Source: Nemania diffusa (taxonomy: Eukaryota > Ascomycota > Sordariomycetes > Xylariales > Xylariaceae). From it: DNA of 64,000 nt. Position numbers and translations under genes: made by a program. Positions 9,346 to 22,400 of the stretch are shown here, piece after piece (the stretch's first letter is position 1; the number at the start of each line of letters is the position of its first letter). The notes under the pieces were generated by a model that saw only the letters and a list, made by a program, of their open reading frames with translations, ran no database searches and was not told the DNA's origin. The stretch spans positions 1,426,001 to 1,490,000 of the forward strand of contig JBBPUQ010000001.1 of the NCBI GenBank assembly GCA_038501195.1, given 5' to 3'.

Positions 9346-12126
9346 GCTTTTAAAAACTTTTGTTTAAAGTTCATTTTTATACTTTAATACAAAAATATCA
9401 AAGTTATTTTAACAAAAAACCTAAAAAACAGACTATATAATTTAATAATTAAGTTTATTCTAAAATTTACTAAAATATACTTAAGCGCAAAAAAGTTATA
9501 AATATTAATAATTTTTAAATATAAATATTAAATGTTTACTTTTTTTTAAAACTACTTTTACTATTTTTAAAAGTATTTTTTATTAATTTTTATTCTTTAG
9601 TTCTTATATATTTTTATTAATAATTTTATTTTAATATAAAACATTTTTAGCTTTAAGCTTTATTTATTTAAAAAGTATAAAATAGCTCTGTATTTATTTT
9701 AAAAAAAATAAGTTACTTTTGCTTTTTAAGCTTAAATTAAACAACATTTTTATATTTTATAAAGTTATAAATAACTGAACTAGCTATAAAATCTCTAAAA
9801 ATAAACATATTATTTATAATATAATACAAAGTTAAATTATAACAATTAATATAATTATAAAAATTATATATATTATAATTATATATAGTTTATACTATTT
9901 TATAAATAACAAACTAAACTAAAACTATATATTTTTACAAACTTTCGCTTTTTTTTTTTTAGTACTAACTACTTTATTTATTAACTTTGTACAGCTAATA
10001 TTAATAAATTATTTTATAACTTATTTTTAAAACACTTTAACTTAGTGCTTTTTTAAAAACATTATTTTTTACAAAAGATTTATACTAATATTTTTGCTAT
10101 TATTTTAAAAAAAACTTTATAGCAAATATTTATTACATAGTTTTGTAATATTATATATTTAAAAAATAAATAATAGTTTATTAAACTAACACTAAAACAG
10201 CTAGCTATAATTAATATTGATTTTTGAATTTAAAACATAAACTAGAAATTATAAAGTATGCTTTAAAAAAAAAAACAAACAATTACTTTTTATAATTTAT
10301 AAAACTTTAAACAAAAAATAAAAAATACTTTTTAAACTAAAACCTGAAAAAAATAAACTAATAAATAAGCAGTTAATAATATTAAGCGTTAATTTTACAG
10401 TTAAAAGTTTGCTCTAAAGCTAGTAAACTTATTTTGTTTTTAATATTTAATACAAAAACAAATAGTTAAAGCTTTTACAGCTTTAGCAGAATATACATTC
10501 GAAAGTTAATATAAGCAGAAAAATAAAGCTATTTATATTTTTATAGCATACTGTTTTATAAAAAAAAAGCGTACATTATATTATATTAGCGTTATAGCAG
10601 CAAAATTTATAATATATTATAAAAAATTAGTTGTAAAAAGCTTTATAAATACTACTGTACTATTTGTTTTAATAAAAACTAAAACAAAACACTTAAAACA
10701 ATATTTTTTATATATTAAAAAAACAATAAACTTGCTACTAAACAAAATATATAAAAACTTTTTTTACAAATTATACTTTTTATAAAATTTAACTAAACAT
10801 TTTTAAAAACATTTATTAAAAATACTAAACAATAACTCTGTTTATTATTAAGTTTACAAAATAATATTAAACTATAAAAAGTATTTTCAAAACTATATTA
10901 AATAAATTTATAAAACTATATTTTAATAGTTTTAAATAATTCTCAAAGTATACTTTAAAAACAAAAGTTATAAATTTAGTATTATATATATTAAAAAAAC
11001 TAGTTATAACTAAACTTATATTAAACTATAAAGATTAGATTTAACTAAATGTAATAATAAATTATTACTGAAATAAAACTGAAATAGTAAATATATAAAA
11101 ATAAACTATTAACAAATAATTAAAAAAAAAGTTAATAACTTAAAAAAGTTAAAAAACAAAATTTTGACTTTTTTAAACTATAAATTTTATATATATACAA
11201 TAAACTAATTAATTTAATATTTTTATTATATACTTAAACTAAAAAACCTTAGTATATAACAATATGTATTAATTTACTGCTTTTTATATTGTTTTCGAAA
11301 TTTTTAACGCTGTGTAGTCCGTTTTTATAACAAAAGTGTTAAAGCAAAAAATATAAACAACAAAAACACTTTTTAGTTATTTCTAAAAGTTATAACAAAA
11401 ACTTTTTTACTAAATTAACTATAATTAAACTTATAATTTAGTAATATTTTTATTTAAATATAAGCTAGAAGTATTTTAACTGATATAATAACTTGAGCTC
11501 GTTATTTTTTTATAAATTTATTAATTATTAAAATTTAAAAAATAGCAGTTAAAAACAGAGTTTTTAAACTTATAACAATTAACAAAAAAACAACTGCTCA
11601 ATATATAAATATATTTATATATAAATATAATTTAATTAAAATTTCTATATAATATATAAATGCAAAAACTATATAACAAAAAGCTTACAAAATATGTTCC
11701 TAGTTTAAAAAGATCTTTTTTTTAAGCAAAAAAAAAAAGCTAAGCTATATTTTATATTTAACAATGCTTTTGTTAAACTAACAAACAATTACGCTTAATT
11801 TTTAGCACTTATAAAAAACTAAAAGTAAAAGTTCAAGCAGATTTTAAACATAAAAAAACGAAAAAAAAAGCAACTAAGTGCTTGTTTAATAAACAGACTT
11901 TAAAAAACCAACATAAAAGCTTATAAAAAACTTTTTTAAAACAAAAAAGCTATATGCTTATAAAGCTAATATTATAACTTAGCAGCTAAATATAAAATAA
12001 CTAAAGTTATATTAAACTTTTGTAATTTGTTAACTATTTAGTACATTTGTTTACAAAATATAAACATTTCTTTTTTTTTATATTATATAATTGCAAAAAA
12101 GCTATAATCAAAAGTAATACTAGCTA
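9346..12126. other. Unassigned RIP-degraded sequence
   Basis: A/T-dominated with stops in all frames. Fragments near 10,500-10,900 on + are Lys/Tyr-rich but match nothing I know. No tandem repeat stands out. Confidence 0.4.
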
Positions 12127-12374
12127 ATATATACTGCTTGCTTTTTTATATACCGCTTGCTTTTTTATATACTGCTTGCTTTTTTAATACCGCTTGCTTT
12201 TTTATATACTACTTGCTTTTTTATATACCGCTTGCTTTTTTATACACCGCTTGCCTTTTTATATACTGCTTGCTTTTTTATATACTGCTTGCTTTTTTAT
12301 ATACTGCTTATTTTTTTATACACTGCTTGCTTTTTTATATACCGCTTGCTTTTTTATATACCGCTTGCTTTTTT
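12127..12374. repeat. 19-bp minisatellite, 13 copies
   Basis: The unit is a T-run followed by ATATACCGCTTGC, repeated 13 times with near-constant spacing. The variable tetranucleotide reads CCGC in six copies, CTGC in six and CTAC in one (copy 5). Copy 4 is slightly short, copy 7 reads TTGCC and copy 10 ends in TTAT. Because 19 is not a multiple of three and no unit contains a stop, all three forward frames stay open; this is not a gene. Confidence 0.9.
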
Positions 12375-14899
12375 ATTTTTTTTTTAAAGTAGTATATATT
12401 TAATACACTTTTTTTAGTATATTGTATAAACTATTTAACAGTAGCTTTACAGCTTATATAATTAATATACACTTCTTAAATAAAAACTATAATCTTATAA
12501 AATAAAAAAAGCTATAAGTTAAATATAACATAATAAGTAATATAACTAGTAATATAAATATTATATAAAACTAAAACTAAAGCTTAAAAAAAAGAAAAAC
12601 TTTTTTTAATATATAAGCAAAAACAATACTTTAGTAAATTTTAATAAGTTATATAATAATACACTTTTTTGTTTTTTAAAACACTATATTTTTTAGTTTA
12701 GTAATAATTTAGTCGAATCAATTTTTAGTCCTTATATTATACTAGGTGCATTTGTAGCAACATTATAAGTATTCCAAATATATATATTAATATTAAAGTA
12801 AAAAAAAAAAAAAATCGACTGCAGTAAAAATCCTGTAACAAAGCTTTTAATGTATAAGCTTTTTTATTTAATCTATATAAGTCTAGCTTAATTAACTTGA
12901 CTTAGCTACAACTAGCTATATTTAATATATAAACTTTTATTTCAAAGCTTAAATCAAACATAACTTTATGCTTTTATATAACTTTTTTACTTTTTTAACT
13001 TTCCGATATTATTTGTTAATTTTTTAGTTAATAAACTGTTTTTTAGCTATTATTAACAAATATACTTACTATAATAAAAGATTATATATAGTAAATATAT
13101 TATAACAACACTTTCTATTTGTTGTTTATATTAATGTTTTTTATTACAATTTAAAAATAACTTATGTACTGTTAAAAATTGATTTAGAAAAAATAGTGCT
13201 TTAGATTTTTAAATATAAATTATATTAAGTTTTAAAACTTTTCTATACTTAGCTATTTAAGCTATAAATAAATATTCAAAATTGTTTATATTGTTTAATT
13301 CAAGTAATATATAAACAGCTAAGTACAAATTATATATAAATTTAATTGAAAAATATTATAAAAATAACTATAATCTTAAATATTGAAAACTAGAACATAG
13401 AAGTAATTATAAATCTAAAAAATAAAATATTTCAAATTTACAAAGCGCTATAAAGCAAGCAAAATATAATTATTATTTTTACTTATTACTATTTTATAAA
13501 GTTTTTAAATAAAGTTATAGCAAAAACAAGTAGTATTTTAAAAACAATTATTGTTTAGTATAAACTTTATAGCTTTAATATATTTGTTTATTTTATAAAA
13601 TTGCTTATAGTTTTAATACACTTTTAAATTAAGCTGTTAAATTTTCTGTTTATAATATATAATTAACTTTTTTAAAATAACAACAACATTTGTTTTTTTT
13701 ATTTTATATTGTTTTATTATTATTAGTACTATATTCTATAATTAATTAGCCGATTTTTATTTTTCGATTTTTTAAAAATATAAATCATTTGTTAAAACTA
13801 TAATATATTTTACTAATAAGTAAAAATTTTAAAATAATATTGTTTCTATTTTATCGAAATAAATATTTATTATTTATTATATAAAAGTTTTTATAATTTT
13901 AATATTAAATTATTAATTAATGTTATAAATTTTTTTTTAAAAACTTACTTAAATTTAACATTTAATATTTTAAACTCGATATATTTTTACAAAATAAAAA
14001 GTAAAATATTTTAGCTATTATAAGTATTTAAATATAGTTTTAGTGTATTAATTACAGCTAAAGCACTTTTGCTATTTATTCGAGTTAGATATAACATAAA
14101 ATTTTCGAAAAAGCTTACAATTATATTATAGCTAGTTTTTTCGTACTTATTAATTAAACAATTCTGTAAATTAATATAAGTTTATATAGCACTACTATAA
14201 AATAACGTTTTAACAATATTTAAAAAATTAATAAACTAAAATACTAAAACTAAAAAAAAATGTTTACTGTTATATATTTATAAAGTTTTAATAATTTCAG
14301 CTGTTAATTTTGCTTTGTTTATATTACTGCTTAGTTAACATATTGCAAAAAAGTTCTTATATAGTTCTGCAAAATATAATCGGAATTTTTTATATAATAC
14401 AAAATACTAAATATTGTTTTAAATATTAAAAGCTTTTTTAAAAATTTAGCAAGCTTTTTTATAAATAAAAGTTAGAAATGAAGTAATATATTATAAAACT
14501 AAACTAATTACTATTTAAACTAAAAAAATCTTATTAAAAAAAAAGAACTAAAACAATTAACTAATAAACAGTATTTTGTTAAACTTAAAGCTTATATAAT
14601 AATATAACAGTTTTAAAACTTATTTAGTTATTATTATTAATATAACTTTGCTTATAAAATAAATATATAAAATATTATACTTTTTTTAAAAAATATAATT
14701 ATTAAAAGCTTTAGCTATATTTAAACAACTTTTTTAAAATAATATAGTTTTTAAAAAATATTAGTAAATTTATATAATATAATTTGCAATTTATAAGTTA
14801 AAATATTTAATAATATTATTATATATATTATTTTAAAAAAAATATAGTTTTTTTAAAAAAAATGTTATATATAATTTATATTTTTCTATTAATATAACT
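12375..14899. other. Unassigned RIP-degraded sequence
   Basis: No gene or family recognised. A CTGCAG site and an A-run occur near 12,805-12,825. The remainder alternates between A-rich and T-rich stretches. Confidence 0.4.
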
Positions 14900-15177
14900 A
14901 AAAAAAATGTAAAATAAAAAAGATATAAAATAAAAAAAAAATAAAATAAAAAAAATACAAAATAAAAAAAAAGTAAAATAAAAAAAATATAAAATAAAAA
15001 AGAAGTAAAATAAAAAAAATATAAAATAAAAAAGATATAAAATAAAAAAGAAATAAAATAAAAAAAATATAAAATAAAAAAAAAAAAAAAAAAAAAAAGA
15101 AGTAAAATAAAAAAAATATATAATAAAAAAAATATAAAATAAAAAAAATGTAAAATTAAAAAAATGTAAAAAAAAAT
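14900..15177. repeat. A-rich tandem array, about 16-bp unit
   Basis: About 16 units of the form RTAAAATAAAAAAAAT run in tandem, with small length changes in the A tracts and one long A-run near 15,075-15,098. The strand bias (almost no T outside fixed positions, almost no C) is extreme. It is probably a replication-slippage array. Confidence 0.8.
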
Positions 15178-16139
15178 AACAAATTAATAATACATAATAA
15201 ACTAGTAATATTTTATATTATTAATAGTTTTTGTTTGCAACTTTTTTAAAATATATTAATTTTTTTATTAATTAATTTTTTAATAAATTTATTAGTAAAT
15301 ATAGTTTAAAACTATACTATAATATATAGTTCTTTATAACATAATATATAGCTAACAGTATAAGTTAAAAATTTTGTGTTTTTTACTTAAACAGTGCTTG
15401 TATAATTAATAATTATAATGTTTTTTTTTTTGTAGCTAGTAAAAAATATTATAGAAAAACTTAAATCAAATTTTTTGTTTTTATTTTTTTATATATTTAT
15501 AAATCAGTTTGTTTTAACTAAATAGTTTGTTTTTAAAACTAAAACATATCTTTTTTTATTTATATTGTTAAAATTTAAAAAGTAAACATTTAAATAACGT
15601 TAAATAATTAAATAAATTTTGCTTTTTATTAGTTATATATTGTTAAAATTTCTGTTAAAATTAAAGTTATATATTAATATAATATTATTTTATTTTTTAG
15701 TTGCTTTTATATTTTAAAAACCAATTTTTTCTTTGTTTTTTTTAAAATTGTTATTAAAAACGCTTTATTTTTTAGTTTTTAGCAAAAAATTATTACTAAA
15801 TATACTTTGTTTTTTAGTTTTAAAAAAACTATATAGATTAATTTATTAAAAATTAGATTTTTAATAAAGTTTATAATTCTTTTATATTTTATTATTACTG
15901 TAAAAATCAGTTTTTAAATTTTTTATTATATTTAAGCACTTTTAAAACTAACTCTAAGTAAAATTCAAAAAACTTTTAATATTTGCTTTTTTATTTTTAT
16001 GTTTATAGTAAAACTCCAAACAAAAACAAACGTTAGCAAAATTACATTTATAAAATAAACACTTGTATTTTAAAGCATTTCAAGCAAGTAAAAAAAGCCC
16101 GCTATTTTTTATTGTATGAACTAAATTTAGCTAAACATT
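15178..16139. other. Unassigned RIP-degraded sequence
   Basis: T-rich on + after about 15,360. No reading frame on either strand matches a family I can name. It may be the downstream flank of the minus-strand Lys/Ala-rich relic that follows. Confidence 0.35.
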
Positions 16140-16480
16140 GTGTTAATATATCTCTAAGTTTATGCTTTTTTCTTTTTGCTTTATTTCTAGCGTTTTTTTT
16201 GCTGCTGCTTTTTTTGCTGCTGCTTTTTTCTTAGCTGCTTCTTTTTTAGCTGCTTTTTTTTTAGCTGCTTCTTTTTTAGCTATTTTTTCTAGTACTGCTA
16301 ATATTTCCTTTTCTATTGCTTGTATATCTATTTTTTCTACTAATTAAGAAGTTTTTAATTTAGTATATTTGTTAAACTTATTAATAGCATTAGTAACACT
16401 ATGTTTAGTTTCGATCTATTTAACTAGAAATAAATAAACTGTTTTTTCTACTTTTAGAAAAAAGGCTTCTTTGTTAAAAA
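16140..16480 (-). pseudogene. Lys/Ala-rich C-terminal coding relic, possibly from a transposase
   Basis: Read on the minus strand, 16,347 to 16,162 encodes IDIQAIEKEILAVLEKIAKK followed by repeats of AAKKKAAKEAAKKK and a Lys-rich end. Upstream in the same frame are single stops and fragments such as VEKTVYLFLVK, then IETKHSVTNAINKFNKYTKL. This is a charged helical tail of the kind seen at the C-terminus of some fungal DDE transposases, but no catalytic domain could be traced upstream. The forward-strand frame over the same bases (Phe/Ala-rich) is its shadow. Confidence 0.45.
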
Positions 16481-19400
16481 GATTGTTCAATTGTAATAAT
16501 AAATTATTAATAATTAACTTCGTATACGTTAAATCTTTCTGTTTATAACGCTTAAAGCGCTTAAAGTTCAGCTGTTAATTTTGTTTAAACAACATTATTA
16601 TTAATTGTTATAAATACTACTAACAAAAAAGCTTTCTATAATATTGTTTTTTTATATTAGAAAATAATATAAAAGCAGTATATTCAAAAGCTTTTTAAGT
16701 TTGTTTACTTTAAATGTTTTATATTTAATTTCTTTTTTTTTAAAAAGTTTTATTTCTTAGTATATAGCTAGAACTTTTAATAAAAACTAAATATTTATAC
16801 TAGTAACAGTGTTTTAAAATATAGTTTATAGTATAAAAAACTAGCATGTGTTTTTTTTACAATTTAATTTTTAAATATACAATGTTTTTGTTTTCTTTTT
16901 TTTTTTTTTTCTTTTTTTTTTTGCCTTTTTTATTAAATCTATATTTTTTACTTTACGTTGTTTTTACTTTATTAAAAACATTATAACAGAACATAGTCTT
17001 TTAAAAATTATTAAAGTTCCTTTGTATATTTTTCAATATAAACTTAAATAAAGTAAAACAGAGTTTTCAACTATTGTTAAACAATTATTTAGAAAATTTC
17101 GTAAATTATACTATCAAACTAACTTATAAAAAAACTACATAAAAAGGTGTATTAATAGCCAAACTTTTAAAAATATTTTAACAACACTAAATTTTATTAA
17201 AAAACAATTACGTTTTATTATCTACTATTAAAAATATTTGTTAATTTATTTTAAAAAAGAAATAATTTGTTTAAATAAAAAACATAAGCTTGCTATAGCT
17301 AAAAAAGTATTTAAAAATAAAATATAGTAGCTAATAAAGCTTTATTCTTTTTTACTAAGTATATATTACTGTTTTTTTAAATATAAAATAAATATTAAAA
17401 ATATAATAGAACTAAGTTCTTTTTATTAAACAATATACACTAATAAAAAAATATACTACTACTTAAAACTCTGCTAATGTATAAATCAAAACTTACTAGC
17501 TTTAAAATAAAAAATACAGCTAACTTTATATAAACAAGCTATTTTCTGCTTTCTTTTCAAAAATATAAAGATTGTAAAAGCATTAAATAAACTTTTACTT
17601 TTTCTAAAAATTTAAAACAGCTTGAAAATTAGCAACTTACATAAATACTTTGCTTTTTATTTTAATTCCTAAATTTTAAACTATTTAAGTTTAATATATA
17701 CAGTTTAATTAACAATAACAGAAAATATTAGCTTAAAAACAGTTGATAATATTTTAGTTTTTTATTTATAAAGCTATATATTATATATAACAAAAAACTA
17801 AAAATTTATTTAACACATGTTTAACTAAAATCAAATTTTTATAAACGTTATAAATAGCAGAACTTAAAACCAGCTTTTTTAAAAAATATTGTTAATTAAT
17901 ACTATAATACTTAGTATTAAAACTTTCGATAAAAATATAAAATATTTTGATTTATATGCAAGAATTTTTAAGCGCAAACTTTTAAAAAGCGAAAAAAATA
18001 ATATTAACTGCTATTTCTCAGTGCTTAAAAAATTTAAATAAAAACACTTAATAACACTTATTATCGAAATAAACAAAAGAAATTTTCGAAAATCAACAGT
18101 AATTAATAAAAAAACAGCTTTTATATAGCTTTTTTTGTTTTATATAAAACATTTCCCTAATTTATACAACTAATCACTTTTTTAAAATATTAAAAGTAAA
18201 AGTATTATAGCTAGCTGTAATAACTTATATTACTTTTATTTATATATTAAAACAGAACATTTAAAATTTAAATCAAACAAAATAAATAAATCAATATATT
18301 AATTATTTTAACTTTTTTTTTTTATTATAAATTTTATAAAAAAGCAACTATAAATTATAACTTAGTAATATAATAAACTATTTATAAATATATTTTTTAA
18401 ATTACATTTAGTTATATTTATTACTATATTAAATACTATCAATATATAAAACAAGCTTACATTTATTTTAGTATTAAAATATTTTATTGCTGCTTTTTTT
18501 AGTATATTTATTTATATATTAAATATAACAAGTTTTTTTAAAAAGCTAATAAAACTACTGCTTAATAACTTAAAAAAATCTCTACAATTACTTTTTAATT
18601 TTTTGTTTTAAAATAATTAATAATAAAATTTAAAACTAACTAAATCAAATGTTTTTAGTTAATATTAAAAAAAGCATAAACTTATTAAACAAAGAACTAA
18701 AAATTTCAAAAAAACTAAAAACAGGCTTAAAAACAAGAATATCTTTATTAAAACTTAAAATAGCTTTACTTAAAACAAATTCGAAATTCAAGTTTTTAAT
18801 CAGTTAATTAAACGCTTGCTAGTTTTTGTTCCAAATATTAAAAAATAAAGTAGAACAAATACTACTAAAAACATAATTTAGCTAATTTAAAATAAAAGCT
18901 CAAGCTTTAATAAATTTTACTTTAAAATAGTATTTCTATAATATAACTTTTTTAAATTTGTTATATTTGTTAAAAACAAAACATTTATTTTAAAATCTAA
19001 TTTTTGTTTAAAACTTAAAAAATTTTTAATTAAAAAGCAAAAAAAAAAAAAAAAAACTAAATAAACTTTAAAAAAAATATAACAAGATTTTATTTTCTAT
19101 TAAAGTCCAATTTAGTACTAGTTTTATTTTAAACTTTATGCTATAATTATATAAATAAATAAAATTTTTAACAATAAATTATTTGCTAATATTTTGTTTA
19201 AACAGCTAAAGTTTTAACATAAAAAAACTAAAAAAAACATATAACAATATAAACAACAAAAAATATTAAATAAACATATAACTAATAAAAACTTGTTTTT
19301 AAAAAAAGCGAAAAAAATTATTAAAACTTTAAATCAAAGCTAAAAATAAACAGAAAATTTTTTAAACTATAAACAATTTAATATTTACAATTATATAAAA

Positions 19401-22400
19401 AAAATTAAATTAAAACAAAAGTAAAAAGCTTAAATTTAATATTTATTTAAAAAATATGTTTTTAACATTTAAAAATAAAAAAGCAGTATTATTTTTTTAA
19501 AATAATATATTTTTACATAAAAATAGCGTTAGCGAAATAAAAGAAAATATTAAATCTTTAATTATAAAAAGCTAAGTTTAAAATAGTTTAATTTTAACTT
19601 TTTACTACTACAAGCTAAAAGTAGTAATAAAATAGCAAAAATATAAAATATTATAAAAAAACTAAAAAACTTTACTAAACTAAAAGCAAAGTACTTTATA
19701 AATAAAAACTAATTAACTAATATATAAATCTTAGATTTTAATAAAAAAAAGTTAGTTTTAGCTTTTTTAAAAAATAACAGCTTGCTTATAAAAATTAAAC
19801 GTTAAAGTTATTTTAATTTAAAAACAGTATTATTAAAATTATATTTTACTGTTTAATCTTTTATAAAAAAAAAAAAATCAATTTAGTTATATTAAAATAA
19901 ACCAAATGTTATTTATAAAGTTATATTTAATAAATAAAATACTGTTTTATATTTTATGTTATTATTTACAAACTGTTATTTTTATTGCTAATTTAAATAT
20001 AAAAAAGCTTTATCTAGTATTACAGTTTAAATTTATACTATATATAATTTGTTAATATATAAAAACTAGCATATTGTAGCTTATAAAAGCTTACAAGTTC
20101 TAGCAGCTTATTTGCTAGTATATATTATACTTAGTAGCTTTTTTGCAATAGCAATTGTTATTAAACAATATATATACTTGCTTTATTAAATATTAAAAGT
20201 CGGAGTTATAAACAAACTTTTTTATTGTAGCAAAAGTTATTAATATTAATAAGTTAGTTGTAGTAATAATAAAATCTTTTCAAGCAATAGAAGTTTTTTT
20301 AAAAATAATATAAATTAATAAATTTAACTAATAAAAAAACTAAATAGCTTAAAGCTTAAATAGCTAGCAAATAGTTACTAAAAGTTTAACTACTTAAACA
20401 TTTTGTAAAATTATAAACTTAACTATTTCAAATATAAAATAATTGCTTTATATAAATTTTATTTAAAAAGTTTATTAATTTAAGCTTTAAAAATAAGCAA
20501 AATATATTATAATAAACAAGCTAAAACAAAACTATAAACAACTTTGTAACAAAAGTAACAAAAGTTTAAATAATTATAAAAATATAATAAATTTAATCTT
20601 TATACTTAAAATTATATACAACTTTTCAAACATACTTTTAATATAAACAAATATTAAATCAATATTGTTATATATTACTTTATATTTATACTAAGTTGCT
20701 ATTTTAACTGTTTTTCTAAAGTAGTAACTAGCTATATATATAATAATTTCTTTATACATTTTCGAAAATATAGTTCTATAAATACTTAATATTGCTTTAA
20801 ACATAGCTATAATAAACTGTTTGTATATATAAACTAACTCTTTATTGCTATTAAATTTTACAACTTTTTTATTGTTAATTATTTTTTATATAATAGTACT
20901 TTTATATTTAACAAATACTGTTGATATAAATATATTCAACTGCTTTTTTATGCTTGTAACGTTTTAACATTATACTTTAATTTAGCAATTATTATATTAA
21001 TGCTTTTTTTAAATATTATATATATAACTATAGCTGAAAAAGTTAGTAAAGTTTTGTAAGTGTTTTTATATATAATATATAATAATATAAACTTAAAAAC
21101 TACATTATTAGTTATTTTGCTTTAGCTTACAAGTATTTTTTTGTTTAAGTTTTTTTTTATATCGTAAATTACTATGCTTTTGTTAATACTTTTTTAAAAA
21201 AAGTATTTTATTTAATACTACAATTATAAATAAATAGCTAAATAAATAAAGTTTTTATTAAAGTGTTAATAACAAATGTAAGTTTAAAAATAAAAACTAA
21301 AGCAAATTTTAATTTTTATAAAATATATAATTCTGCTATAAATAATTTTTTTTTGACTTTTAATTTGTTATATTTAGTTTATTAACAACTATAAAGCTTT
21401 TAAATAAAATATTAAATAACTAAAGCTTTAAATTATTAGTTCAGCAAGTTATATTAATATTATGTTTTTTTTCATTTTAAACTTTAAAAGCAAATAGTAT
21501 TATTTTTTAGTTTATAGTTTTTATAAATCACAGCAAGTTTTTTACTAGTACAAATTTATTTAATACTGTATAAAATATAAACGTAAAAAACATACTTTCT
21601 GTAATATGTTTATTTGTAAATATTTCGTTAATTTGTTACAAAGTAAAGGTTTTTCTAAAAAGATTTAATTATAATAAATAATAAATAATGTTGTTTTTTA
21701 TAGTAATAACAACATATAATAATATTAAAAACTTTATTTTAATACTAAGTTTAGTAGTTATATAAGCAGTTAAATAATTACTAGCTAACTAGCTTTAAAT
21801 ATTAAGCTTTTTTAAGTAATTTTTGTAGATTTTATTAAAAGCTTTTTGTACTTTGTTTATAAGCTTCGTAAAAAGCAGTGTAAAAAAATCGTCTATATAG
21901 CTATATTTTAATACTTAAACATTTAGTCCGATTTTATTTAATTATTTAGTAGCTAATATTTTATCTATTTTAATTTCAATATATTTATACTAGCTACTAA
22001 AAATAATTAAAACGCCGGTATTAATAAAGTGTTTAGCAAAAAAAAATTAAAGCTTTATAGTACTAAATTAAAATAAGTTCTATTAAAATATTAGTACAAC
22101 TAAAAGTTAATTTAAAATATAATAAAAATATATAAATATATTTATGTTGTTTAAAGTAATATTTAATATTAAAAAACTAAAAAGAAATAAAAATAGTATT
22201 AGCTATGTTTTAAAGCTTATAATATTTATTTTTAAATATATAGCTTATACTAAAAATAACTTTCTTTTACAGTTTTATACTTCATTTTTTATACTAATAC
22301 AAAAACCAGCTTATGTATTAATAACTTATGCTTTAGTTTTATATACAGAACTATATTAGCTTATTTTAAAAATACCTATTATTATATATAAACTCGATAG

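Noticed and set aside
12138..12403. Three overlapping plus-strand open frames of 69-84 codons, Phe/Leu/Tyr/Cys-rich
   Set aside because: All come from one 19-bp minisatellite whose unit has no stop; its length makes every frame open in turn.
16162..16347. Plus-strand Phe/Ala-rich open frame as a membrane protein
   Set aside because: The minus strand gives a more natural Lys/Ala/Glu-rich helix with coding-like upstream sequence in frame.
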